Shown here piece by piece: positions 7,920 to 15,688 of a stretch of 36,804 nt of DNA. Origin of the DNA: an uncultured Cytophagales bacterium (GTDB taxonomy: Bacteria > Bacteroidota > Bacteroidia > Cytophagales > 172606-1); contig CADCTQ010000311.1 in NCBI GenBank assembly GCA_902805615.1, positions 1 to 36,804 of the forward strand, read 5' to 3'. A model generated the notes under the pieces. It made no database searches. It was not told where the DNA came from and saw only the letters and a program-made list of their open reading frames with translations. How positions within the stretch are numbered: position 1 is the stretch's first letter; each line of letters starts with the position of its first letter. Both the position numbers and the translations under genes were made by a program.

Positions 7920-9980
7920 ATGAACCAGCACGTACAGGAAAAACTTCTGGCGGAAGCCATGCGCATCGGCGACCAGCTCGTGGAGGGCGCCGTGCCCGAC
8001 GGCAACGGGATCGCCTGGCTGACGGCCGACCTGCTGCACTTTACGGACCGGGTCGTGCAGAAGTACCTCTACACCGGCACTTGCGGCATTGCCGCTTTCC
8101 TGGCCGAGTTGTACCGGCACACCCGCGACGAGAAGTACCTGCGGGCCGCCATCCGCAGCATGGATGCGCTCGACGAGGCCATTGCCGTTGAGCCGCCCAT
8201 CAGCTACGCGCTGTACAGCGGGCAAATGTCAATATCGCTCACGCAGTTGCGGCTCTACCAGGTGACGGGGCAGCAACGCTTCCTCGACCGGGCCCTGGCA
8301 CTGACGCGGGAAGCCGACAACTTCCTCAAGTTCCAGCACCTCGACCTGCTCAACGGCCTTGCGGGTACGCTGCTCGGCCTGCTGCACGTGTACGCCGCCA
8401 CCCGCGACGAACAACTGCTCCGGTCCGTTGACCGGTTTACCGGGCGGCTGGTGGAGGCGGCTTACCCCGGGAAGCAGGGTTTGTACTGGGAACGGTCCGG
8501 CACCAACATTCACCCCTTGTGCGGCTTTTCCCACGGGGCGTCCGGCATCGGGTTCGTGTTCCTGGAGCTGGGCCGCTTTTTCGGGAATGACACTTTCTTC
8601 CGGGTGGCCGAAGGGGCTTTCCGCTACGAAGCGCAACACTACGACGCCGACGGCCGCAACTGGACCGACTGGCGCAAAGGCATCTTCGGGGAAACGGACG
8701 AAAAAGAATACCGGGAGGCGTACGACGCCGGCGACGCGGACTTTTTTACCAGGGGCCGCAACACCAACGCGTGGTGCAACGGGGCCGCCGGCATCGGTCT
8801 GGCGCGGCTGCGGGCGTACGAACTCCTCGGGTCGCCGGGGCACTTGCGCGAAGCCACGCTGGCCCTCGACAAAACCGCCGCTACCCTCTCCCGGCACTCC
8901 GGCTTGTTCACCCTTTGCCACGGCAAGTGCGGCGACGCCGAGTTGTTCCTGGAAGCCTACCGGGTGCTGGGTGATCCGCAGTACTTGTCGGTGGCCGCCG
9001 ACGTAGCCCTTGAGGCCATTGCACACCGGGAAAAAACGGGCATGTACCCGCCGGGCCTCGATACGCCGCACGAGGACGGCAGTCTTTTCCTGGGCACGGC
9101 GGGCATCGGCTATTTCTACCTGCGGCTGCTCGACCTCGCGGCCACGCCGTCCCTGCTGGCGCCCCGCCTGGAAGCAACCCCGGTCCCCCGGCCCGGCCCG
9201 GCGTTTCCCAACCTTGCGCTGGCGACGGCCGCCGCGGAGCAGACATTCCTCCAAAAAGCGTTTCCGCGCACCCTGCACCTGCTGGGCGGGCTGGCTCCCG
9301 GGCCCCTGGCCGGGTACCTGGCGGCGCCTCCCGGTGCCGGCCGCCCCGGTCTGAAGGAAGCCTGGGCGGCTTTCGCGGAGGAGCAGGCCGGCCGGTTGCC
9401 CGAGCCGGTAAAAGCCCGGCTGGACGATGCGCTCCGGTTCGAAAAGCACCAATCCGACCTGGACGATGCCGTCCGGAGCGATACCCTGCTCCTGTTCAAA
9501 GAGGTGCGGAAGGCCGATGAATACGCCCGCCACCGCCGCAGCGGTACCGCCTTCTCCGAAGTCAGCCTGGTGGTGGACCACGACGTCCGGGTGGTGGAAA
9601 CCAACTGGGACTGGTCGGGCGACGATCCGGCCGGCTGGTCGGAAAACCTGGATGCGCCGGCGGAACAACGCTTCGTGCTCTTGTCCCCGACCGCCGAAGG
9701 CGTACGGGCCGTGCCCATCACGTTGTTCACCCACGTGTTGCTCGACCTGTTTGCCACGCCCCAAACCGTGGGGGCGGCGGTAACGGCCATGCTGGAGGAG
9801 TTGCAGCCGGAGGCCGACGGGTCACCGGCCGAGGCGGCCCGCCTCATCGAGGCGCAGATTGACCAGTTGTGGCGACGGGGTTTTCTGCTCGAACCCGCCA
9901 AACACCCGCTTACCCTTAACCGGCACCCGGCCTTGCAGCCCAATGTGTTTGCCGGTGCCGCCTTTGCCAATCCCGCGTAG
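7920..9980 (+). CDS. LanC-like lanthionine cyclase with C-terminal extension, 686 aa (copy 1)
   Basis: Residues 1 to about 410 follow the LanC alpha/alpha toroid: GTCGIAAFLAELYRHT, CGFSHGASGIGFVF (His205), NAWCNGAAGIGLARL (Cys286), LCHGKCGD (Cys333, His334) and GTAGIGYFYLRLLDL. Cys286, Cys333 and His334 match the zinc ligands of nisin cyclase NisC, so catalysis of Cys addition to Dha/Dhb is expected. Normal LanC proteins are about 400-450 residues; this one has some 270 more. The last part (about residues 555-665) has beta strands, then LFTHVLLDLFATPQTVGAAV and IEAQIDQLWRRGFLL. That order resembles a PqqD-like RiPP recognition element, an inference only. The ATG at 7920 aligns with the N-terminus of copy 2 at 15689. 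The stop lies 22 bases before the flavoprotein gene. Confidence 0.88.
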   Translation: MNQHVQEKLLAEAMRIGDQLVEGAVPDGNGIAWLTADLLHFTDRVVQKYLYTGTCGIAAFLAELYRHTRDEKYLRAAIRSMDALDEAIAVEPPISYALYSGQMSISLTQLRLYQVTGQQRFLDRALALTREADNFLKFQHLDLLNGLAGTLLGLLHVYAATRDEQLLRSVDRFTGRLVEAAYPGKQGLYWERSGTNIHPLCGFSHGASGIGFVFLELGRFFGNDTFFRVAEGAFRYEAQHYDADGRNWTDWRKGIFGETDEKEYREAYDAGDADFFTRGRNTNAWCNGAAGIGLARLRAYELLGSPGHLREATLALDKTAATLSRHSGLFTLCHGKCGDAELFLEAYRVLGDPQYLSVAADVALEAIAHREKTGMYPPGLDTPHEDGSLFLGTAGIGYFYLRLLDLAATPSLLAPRLEATPVPRPGPAFPNLALATAAAEQTFLQKAFPRTLHLLGGLAPGPLAGYLAAPPGAGRPGLKEAWAAFAEEQAGRLPEPVKARLDDALRFEKHQSDLDDAVRSDTLLLFKEVRKADEYARHRRSGTAFSEVSLVVDHDVRVVETNWDWSGDDPAGWSENLDAPAEQRFVLLSPTAEGVRAVPITLFTHVLLDLFATPQTVGAAVTAMLEELQPEADGSPAEAARLIEAQIDQLWRRGFLLEPAKHPLTLNRHPALQPNVFAGAAFANPA

Positions 9981-10002
9981 CCCCCGCCTTACCAACGCTT
10001 TT

Positions 10003-11586
10003 ATGGATTCAACGGTTAGCCATACGACGATACCCCGGGACGGCGTGGTCCGCAAGCCACTCGTCGTGATCGGGTGCGGGCCCACGGGCATCGCGGCGCT
10101 GTTCCAGGCCCGGCGCAACGGGCTGGACGCCGTCGGCATCGAGGCAGGCAACGCCCCCCTGGCGGCCATCCAGGGCTACCTCGACGGGCTCGTGTTCTCG
10201 TCGCCGTCCGTACACTACGAAATTGCGGCCATTCCCCTGGATTGCCGCGACAGCACGAACCTCACCCGGGAGGAAGTACTGCACTATTACGCCCGCATCA
10301 TCCGGTACGGGCAGCTCGACATCCGTTGCGGCCACCGGTGCATCCGGCTGGAGCCCGGCCCGGACACCGTGCGGGTCGTTGCCGCCACCGCCGGAGGCGA
10401 AAAGGTTTTCGAAGCAGAAAAAGTAATATTTACCGCCTGGTACCGGAAACGACCGGTGCCGCCCGGCTACCTCGCGGCCGGCTGCACCATTCCCGTGTAC
10501 CGGGCCATCAAAAACCCGCTCGAACTGGTCAACCGCCGGGTGGTCATTTTCGGCGGCGGCATCTCCGGCTTTGAACTGGCGTGCGTGCTGATGATGCAGG
10601 GCCAGGCCGTGACGTTGCTCATGCGCAGGAGCCGGCGGGAAGAACACGAAAGCGAGCCGTTCCGCCGCCTGGTCGGGCTGACGCGTTCGGTTGTGTACGA
10701 ACACGTGACCGGCTTCCGGGCCGAGGGCGACGCCGTCTCTTTCGAGGCGGGGGGCAACCTTTGCCGCATCGGCTGCGATGCCCTGTTTTTCGCCATCGGC
10801 TCGGAACTGTCGCCCCCGGCCCTGGCCATGCTCCAGCGGGCCGGCGTGCTCTCGGATGCCCTCGTGCGGCAACTGGAACGCTACGAAAAGCACCACCCGT
10901 ACGGCAAGAAGTACCCGTCGCTCGAGGAGAAGGCCGCAGCCCTGCGGGAAAAGCCGGACCTGTACGAACACCTGGTGGCCGGGAAGCACGGCGTACACCT
11001 GGCCGGCGGACCGCTGCACCTGGGCGAAGCCGGGGCGGGCGTGGCCGTCTCCATCCGGACGGCAATGCTGGCCGTGGACGCCATCTGCGGCAAACCGCTG
11101 CCGGAGGCCATCCGTCCCCCGCTGGCGACGGCGCTCAAACACTGGAACCTGTCGGCTACGGCCCGGCGCAACTTTGACCTGATTGCGCCGCTGCGGCCCC
11201 TGGCCGTGGGCGCGTGGACCCGCAACTGGCTGCCCCTCGACTTCAGCGGCAGCCCGGGCTACGCGGAAGACCACCAGGGAGACCATACGGTAGCCAGGCC
11301 GGTATCGGCCCCCGATGCATTCCTGCTGCGGGGGATGTGGAACGAGGAAAACGCCTGCAACTGCATTGCCTTGTCGGACGGCACGCTGTCGCTGGGGGAA
11401 CTGGCCGAACAGGCCGGCTGCACCACGGAGGCCGACAAAGAGACGCTGCTGCGTTCTTTCGAAGCACTCTGGCAACACAACGCCCTCACCTGGCTGCCCC
11501 CCGCCGACGGGTTGCCGCCCGGCGGGAACGTCCCGGACCGGGCCGCCCAACCGCAATACGCCGCGGCGCTGACCGGGTTTCCGTAA
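10003..11586 (+). CDS. FAD/NAD(P)-dependent oxidoreductase, YpdA/thioredoxin-reductase-like, 527 aa
   Basis: Two Rossmann dinucleotide motifs are clear: VIGCGPTGIAALFQARRNG (GxGxxG at residues 24-29) for FAD, and VVIFGGGISGFELACVL (184-189) for NAD(P)H. The stretch DGLVFSSPSVHYEIAAIP is reminiscent of YpdA-type putative bacillithiol disulfide reductases. YpdA proteins are about 325 residues; this one has roughly 100 extra C-terminal residues, ending GTLSLGELAEQAG, then LLRSFEALWQHNALTWL, which looks like a small winged helix. No CxxC redox pair was noticed. Within the locus it may reduce dehydroamino acids to D-residues, as other flavin LanJ enzymes do, or manage thiols; both are inferences. 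The ATG at 10003 was chosen because upstream sequence is coding for LanC. Confidence 0.8.
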   Translation: MDSTVSHTTIPRDGVVRKPLVVIGCGPTGIAALFQARRNGLDAVGIEAGNAPLAAIQGYLDGLVFSSPSVHYEIAAIPLDCRDSTNLTREEVLHYYARIIRYGQLDIRCGHRCIRLEPGPDTVRVVAATAGGEKVFEAEKVIFTAWYRKRPVPPGYLAAGCTIPVYRAIKNPLELVNRRVVIFGGGISGFELACVLMMQGQAVTLLMRRSRREEHESEPFRRLVGLTRSVVYEHVTGFRAEGDAVSFEAGGNLCRIGCDALFFAIGSELSPPALAMLQRAGVLSDALVRQLERYEKHHPYGKKYPSLEEKAAALREKPDLYEHLVAGKHGVHLAGGPLHLGEAGAGVAVSIRTAMLAVDAICGKPLPEAIRPPLATALKHWNLSATARRNFDLIAPLRPLAVGAWTRNWLPLDFSGSPGYAEDHQGDHTVARPVSAPDAFLLRGMWNEENACNCIALSDGTLSLGELAEQAGCTTEADKETLLRSFEALWQHNALTWLPPADGLPPGGNVPDRAAQPQYAAALTGFP

Positions 11587-11647
11587 CGCACCCGGGCCTT
11601 TGCCCGCCCGCCGAACCGCCCTCATTCACCCCATTATCCTTAGTGCC

Positions 11648-12898
11648 ATGCCAGCCACTGCCAGCACGCCCGCCGCTACGCTATACACCGCCGCCCCCGA
11701 CGAAGCGGCACTGCTCCGGATCATCGGGCCCGTCACCCCGGCGGTTTTCTTCGACCGTTACTTCGAAAAGGAGACCCTGTACGTAAGCCGAAGCGGCGAG
11801 AGTCCCTACGAAGACATTCTCACGGTGGCCGAACTGAACGGGTTCCTCAACGGGCCGCAGGTGAAAAGCCCGGTCGTGAACCTGTACAAGGCGGGGGAAA
11901 AAGTGGCCCTGGCCTCCTACACGGACGAATACCGGGGCGAAAGCGGCGCCTACCACCGCGTTGACCTGAGCCGGGCGTTCTCCCGGTTCAACGAAGGCGC
12001 CACCATCGTGGTCAACGGGGCCGAAACGCTGTTCAACAACCTGTCGGGTTTCTGCCTGAGCCTGGGGGCTTTGCTGCGGGCGCCGGTGCAGGCCAACGTG
12101 TACGTGACGCCCCCCGGTTCGCAGGGCTTTTCGGCGCACTTCGACTACCACGACGTGTTTGTGCTGCAAATCGCGGGCACCAAGCGGTGGCGGCTGTACG
12201 ACGCCGGCCTGGAACCCCTGCCGGCCCATTCGGGCGGCAAACAGGTACTGGGCGACCTCCGGCTGCGCGAGGAAGTGGCCCTGGAAACGGGCGACCTGCT
12301 GTACATGCCCCGCGGCGTGGTCCACGAAGCCGTGACCACCGACACCGTTTCGGTTCACGTGACCATCGGCTTGTCGGGGCTCATCACCTGGGCCGACTTC
12401 CTGCCGCGGGCCCTCGACGAACTGCGGAAGCACCCCAATTTCCGGAAAGCCGTGCCGCTTCACAGCGCCGGCGATTACGTACGGCAACTGCCCGCCGTGC
12501 TGGGGGAACTGTGCCACCTGCTCGAACACGGGACCGACTGGCTGGCGCACTTCCACGAGGTTGACGAGGTACAGACGCAGACGGCGCTCCGCACCCGGGC
12601 CCGGCTGGCGGGCAACTACCTCGACAGCTACCTGCGGGCCGAAGGGATAGGGCCGGCCTCCGCACTCCGCACCAACGCGCACGTGTTGCAGTCCGTCACC
12701 GAAGACGACGAACAGATCGTACTCAACTTCTACGATAAAAAACTGGAATTGCCGGTGTTCCTCAAGGAAGCCGTGCAGTTCCTGCTCACCCACCCGCAGT
12801 TCAGGGTGGTAGAGCTGCCGGGCGACCTCGACGAAGAGAGCCAGGTGATGCTGGCCCGGCACCTGATCCGGGAGGGCCTCTTGTCGGTGCGCGAATAA
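11648..12898 (+). CDS. JmjC-type Fe(II)/2-oxoglutarate oxygenase, ROX/YcfD-like, 416 aa
   Basis: The cupin core reads VYVTPPGSQGFSAHFDYHDV, then FVLQIAGTKRWRLYDAG and LLYMPRGVVHEAV. This gives a facial triad of His164, Asp166 and His226 for iron. The order of JmjC core, helical segment (ALDELRKHPNFRKAV, then LPAVLGELCHLLEHG) and a C-terminal winged-helix-like part (LKEAVQFLLTHPQFRVVELP, then ARHLIREGLLSV) matches ribosomal oxygenases such as YcfD and MINA/NO66, which hydroxylate Arg or His of ribosomal proteins. In this operon the likely substrate is the lanthipeptide precursor instead. The ATG at 11648 gives a start close to the domain; 11600 would add 16 unrelated residues. The stop is followed by a 211-base leader region before the precursor gene. 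Confidence 0.85.
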   Translation: MPATASTPAATLYTAAPDEAALLRIIGPVTPAVFFDRYFEKETLYVSRSGESPYEDILTVAELNGFLNGPQVKSPVVNLYKAGEKVALASYTDEYRGESGAYHRVDLSRAFSRFNEGATIVVNGAETLFNNLSGFCLSLGALLRAPVQANVYVTPPGSQGFSAHFDYHDVFVLQIAGTKRWRLYDAGLEPLPAHSGGKQVLGDLRLREEVALETGDLLYMPRGVVHEAVTTDTVSVHVTIGLSGLITWADFLPRALDELRKHPNFRKAVPLHSAGDYVRQLPAVLGELCHLLEHGTDWLAHFHEVDEVQTQTALRTRARLAGNYLDSYLRAEGIGPASALRTNAHVLQSVTEDDEQIVLNFYDKKLELPVFLKEAVQFLLTHPQFRVVELPGDLDEESQVMLARHLIREGLLSVRE

Positions 12899-12941
12899 AG
12901 GGCGTACCCAATAAAGGGCTGTAATAATACTAATGTGTGTA

Positions 12942-13036
12942 CAGGCGGCATGGCCCGGGCAACGAAGCGGGGGGATTGGAGGGAGATACGCGGTTGAACC
13001 GCTCCCGCAGCCGTAGAGAGTCCCCGGCGCCGCCTG
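12942..13036 (+). ncRNA. structured leader RNA upstream of precursor gene, cobalamin-riboswitch-like core (candidate)
   Basis: An 8-bp perfect stem closes the element: CAGGCGGC (12942-12949) with GCCGCCTG (13029-13036). Inside, GGGAG (12981-12985) can pair with CTCCC (13002-13006) around the hairpin GCGGT-TGA-ACCGC (12990-13002). It is followed by CCCGCAGCCGTA (13004-13015) and a possible outer pairing of GGGGA with TCCCC. The order GGGA, hairpin, CCCGCnnC-GTA recalls the core of cobalamin riboswitches, but the element is about half their usual length and no GCCACTG box is seen. It may therefore be a variant, a different cis-element, or an RNA that only protects the precursor mRNA. Confidence 0.4.
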
Positions 13037-13109
13037 CATTTCCTTAGAAGCTATCCGGCCGGTAGTGATAATTCATCCATTCATCCACAACTTTAATCCT
13101 GTTAAAACC

Positions 13110-13340
13110 ATGGAAAAGAAGAAGTTAAAGCTCAATGACCTGAAGGTTCAAAGCTTCGTGACCGAATTCGACAAAGACAAAGGCCAGACCCTCGACGTGC
13201 AGGGTGGTGTTGACGTGTGGACGTTCAACGATTCGAACTGCCCGAGCTGGGCGGGCGGCGCCTGCGGCACGCGCAACACCTTCCAGTGTCGCGAGTGTTC
13301 GTACGCAACCTTCTGTACCTGCCCTGGCAGACCCTGCTAG
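13110..13340 (+). CDS. lanthipeptide precursor peptide, 76 aa
   Basis: The leader (residues 1-33) begins MEKKKLKLNDLKVQSFVT and ends DVQGG, a double-glycine site suited to the C39 peptidase of the neighbouring transporter. The L-x-L-x-D-L-x-V-x-S-F-V-T pattern resembles leaders of Bacteroidota class I lanthipeptides of the pinensin type. The predicted core (34-76) has seven Cys (44, 52, 60, 63, 69, 71, 76) and eight Ser/Thr (38, 42, 46, 54, 57, 64, 67, 70), so up to seven thioether rings are arithmetically possible. A second Gly-Gly at 49-50 is less likely to be the cut site, because it would discard one Cys and two Ser from the core. The ATG at 13110 begins the conserved leader; 13065 would add an unrelated stretch. 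No second precursor was found in the locus. Confidence 0.9.
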   Translation: MEKKKLKLNDLKVQSFVTEFDKDKGQTLDVQGGVDVWTFNDSNCPSWAGGACGTRNTFQCRECSYATFCTCPGRPC

Positions 13341-13347
13341 GTTGCCG

Positions 13348-13371
13348 GGGGCGCAAAGCAATTTGCGCCCC
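13348..13371 (+). promoter_or_regulatory. 10-bp hairpin with GCAA tetraloop after the precursor gene
   Basis: GGGGCGCAAA (13348-13357), loop GCAA, TTTGCGCCCC (13362-13371): a perfect stem closed by a GNRA-type loop, 7 bases after the precursor stop and about 110 before the transporter. No T-run follows. It therefore more likely acts as an attenuator or as a 3' stabiliser that raises precursor mRNA over the downstream enzyme mRNAs. Confidence 0.8.
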
Positions 13372-13479
13372 TTGCCCTTTTCCTGGCCCCGCCGCAACCC
13401 GGAAGCGGACCGGCGGGGCCATTTCCGGCAGGTTGCCGGCCGGAGTTTCCCATCGCTACACCCGTAATGCGCACGCGCC

Positions 13480-15672
13480 ATGCCCAAATTCACTTTTTAC
13501 AAGCAACTGGATCAGATGGACTGCGGCCCGACCTGCCTGCGCATGGTGGCCAAGTTCCACGGCCGCACCTTTTCGGGCCCGGCCATGCGCCAGAAGTGTT
13601 ACATGACGCGGGAAGGCGTTTCGCTGCTGGGCATCAGTGATGCCGCCGAACGCATGGGCTTTCACACCCTGATGGCCCGCATGCCCTTTGAGACCTTGCG
13701 CGACGACGCCCCGCTGCCCTTCATTGCCCACTGGCGGCAACGGCACTTCGTGGTGGTGCACCGCTTCGAGGGCGACAGAGTGTGCGTAGCCGACCCCGCC
13801 GTGGGCCTGGTCAAGTACACCCGCGAGGAGTTCCTGGCCGGCTGGCTCAGCGCCGGCGGGCAAACTACCGACACGGGCATCGTACTGCTGCTGGAGACCA
13901 CCCCCGACTTCTACAAGGACGACGAAGAAGGGGCGGCCGACCGTTCCGGCATGGGTTTTCTGTTCAACTACCTGCGGCCTTACCGCCGCGACATCATGCA
14001 GCTCCTGCTGGGCATGCTGGTGGTCAGCCTGCTGCAACTGTTATTCCCCTTCCTCACCCAGTCGCTGGTGGACGTAGGCATCAACCAGCAGAACATCGGC
14101 TTCGTGAACCTGATCCTGATCGCGCAGCTGATGCTGTTCGTCAGCCGCACGGCCGTAGAGTTCATCCGCAGCTGGATTCTGCTCCACCTGGGCACCCGCC
14201 TCAACATCACCATCCTGTCGGGCTTCCTGGTGAAGCTCATGCGGCTGCCCATCTCGTTTTTCGACGCCACCATGACCGGCGACCTGCTCCAGCGCATCAG
14301 CGACCACCGGCGGATCGAGAACTTCCTGACTTCTTCGGTGCTTACGATTGTGCTTTCCGGGGTCAACCTGCTCATCTTCGGCGTGGTGCTGGCGTATTAC
14401 AACCTCAAGATATTCAGCGTGTTCATGCTGGGCAGCGCGTTGTACACCGTCTGGATCCTGGTATTTCTCAAAAGGCGGCGCGAACTGGACTTCAAGCTCT
14501 TCGACCAGATGGCCGCCAACCAGGGCAACCTGATCCAGATGATCACCGGGATGCAGGAGATCAAACTCCACAACGGCGAACGGGAGAAGCGCTGGGAGTG
14601 GGAACGCATCCAGGCGCGGCTCTACAAACTCAACATCAAAACCTTGTCGCTGAACCAGTACCAGCAGGCCGGTTCGGTGTTCATCAACGAGGCCAAGAAC
14701 ATTGTGATCACGTACCTGGCCGCCAAGGCCGTGATTGACGGGCAGATCACCCTGGGCATGATGTTGTCGGTGCAGTACATCATCGGCCAGCTCAACGCCC
14801 CCGTGTCCGAAATGATCAGCTTCATCCGGGCCACGCAGGATGCCCGCATCAGCCTCGAACGGCTCAACGAAGTGCACACCCGCCCCGATGAGGAGACGGA
14901 CCACGACGCCAAAATCATCCTGTTTCCCGAAGACCGCTCCCTGGCGCTGCACAACGTGAGCTTCCACTACGCCGGCCCCCGGTCGCCCCAGGTGCTGCAC
15001 CAGGTGAGCATGCAGGTGCCGGAAGGAAAGGTGACGGCCATTGTGGGAGCCAGCGGCAGCGGCAAAACGACGCTGCTCAAACTGCTGCTCAAGTTTTACG
15101 ACCCCACCGGGGGAGAAATCAAGCTGGGCAGCATCGGCCTGCAACACTACAGCAACCGCCTGTGGCGCGACAAATGCGGCGCCGTGCTGCAGGACGGCTT
15201 CATCTTCTCGGATACCATTGCCCGCAACATCGCCGTCAGCGGCGAAACCATTGACTACGAAAGACTGCTGTACGCGGCCCACGTCGCCAACATCCGCGAG
15301 TACGTGGAGTCGTTGCCGCTGGCCTACAACACCCGGATCGGGGCCGACGCCAACGGCCTGAGCCAGGGCCAGAAACAGCGCATCCTGATTGCCCGGGCGG
15401 TGTACAAAAACCCCGAGTACCTGTTTTTCGACGAAGCCACCAACGCCCTGGACGCCAACAACGAACGGGTGATCCTGGAGAACCTGCGGCAGTTTTACGA
15501 GGGCCGTACGGTGGTGGTGGTGGCCCACCGGCTCAGCACCGTGGTGAACGCCGACCAGATCATCGTGCTCGACAAGGGCCTGATCATCGAACAGGGCACG
15601 CACGCCGAACTGACCCGCCGGAAAGGCGCCTACTACGCACTGGTAAAAAATCAACTCGAACTCGGGGTCTGA
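13480..15672 (+). CDS. peptidase C39-containing ABC transporter (LanT/SunT-like), 730 aa
   Basis: The N-terminal bacteriocin-processing C39 domain has QMDCGPTCLRMVAKFHGR with nucleophile Cys15, HFVVVHRF with His89, and VADPAVG with Asp105. The membrane domain spans about residues 165-440, with hydrophobic runs such as MQLLLGMLVVSLLQLLFPFL. The ATPase domain carries Walker A GASGSGKTT (523-531), signature LSQGQKQR (from 627), Walker B YLFFDEATNAL with Asp651 and Glu652, and switch His683. The protein should cut the leader after Gly33 and export the core peptide. It is 139 bases after the precursor gene and 16 bases before the second cyclase gene. Use of a C39 exporter with a class I dehydratase is seen in Bacteroidota lanthipeptide loci, unlike the LanP/LanT split of Firmicutes class I systems. 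Confidence 0.95.
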   Translation: MPKFTFYKQLDQMDCGPTCLRMVAKFHGRTFSGPAMRQKCYMTREGVSLLGISDAAERMGFHTLMARMPFETLRDDAPLPFIAHWRQRHFVVVHRFEGDRVCVADPAVGLVKYTREEFLAGWLSAGGQTTDTGIVLLLETTPDFYKDDEEGAADRSGMGFLFNYLRPYRRDIMQLLLGMLVVSLLQLLFPFLTQSLVDVGINQQNIGFVNLILIAQLMLFVSRTAVEFIRSWILLHLGTRLNITILSGFLVKLMRLPISFFDATMTGDLLQRISDHRRIENFLTSSVLTIVLSGVNLLIFGVVLAYYNLKIFSVFMLGSALYTVWILVFLKRRRELDFKLFDQMAANQGNLIQMITGMQEIKLHNGEREKRWEWERIQARLYKLNIKTLSLNQYQQAGSVFINEAKNIVITYLAAKAVIDGQITLGMMLSVQYIIGQLNAPVSEMISFIRATQDARISLERLNEVHTRPDEETDHDAKIILFPEDRSLALHNVSFHYAGPRSPQVLHQVSMQVPEGKVTAIVGASGSGKTTLLKLLLKFYDPTGGEIKLGSIGLQHYSNRLWRDKCGAVLQDGFIFSDTIARNIAVSGETIDYERLLYAAHVANIREYVESLPLAYNTRIGADANGLSQGQKQRILIARAVYKNPEYLFFDEATNALDANNERVILENLRQFYEGRTVVVVAHRLSTVVNADQIIVLDKGLIIEQGTHAELTRRKGAYYALVKNQLELGV

Positions 15673-15688
15673 CCGGCCCCCCGCGGAT

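Noticed and set aside
10009-13039. Two long minus-strand frames opposite the flavoprotein and the oxygenase
   Set aside because: Both lack recognisable motifs, while the plus-strand proteins have complete cofactor-binding sites.
13388-13479. Search for a second precursor between the hairpin and the transporter
   Set aside because: No frame with a start, a leader motif or cysteines was found.
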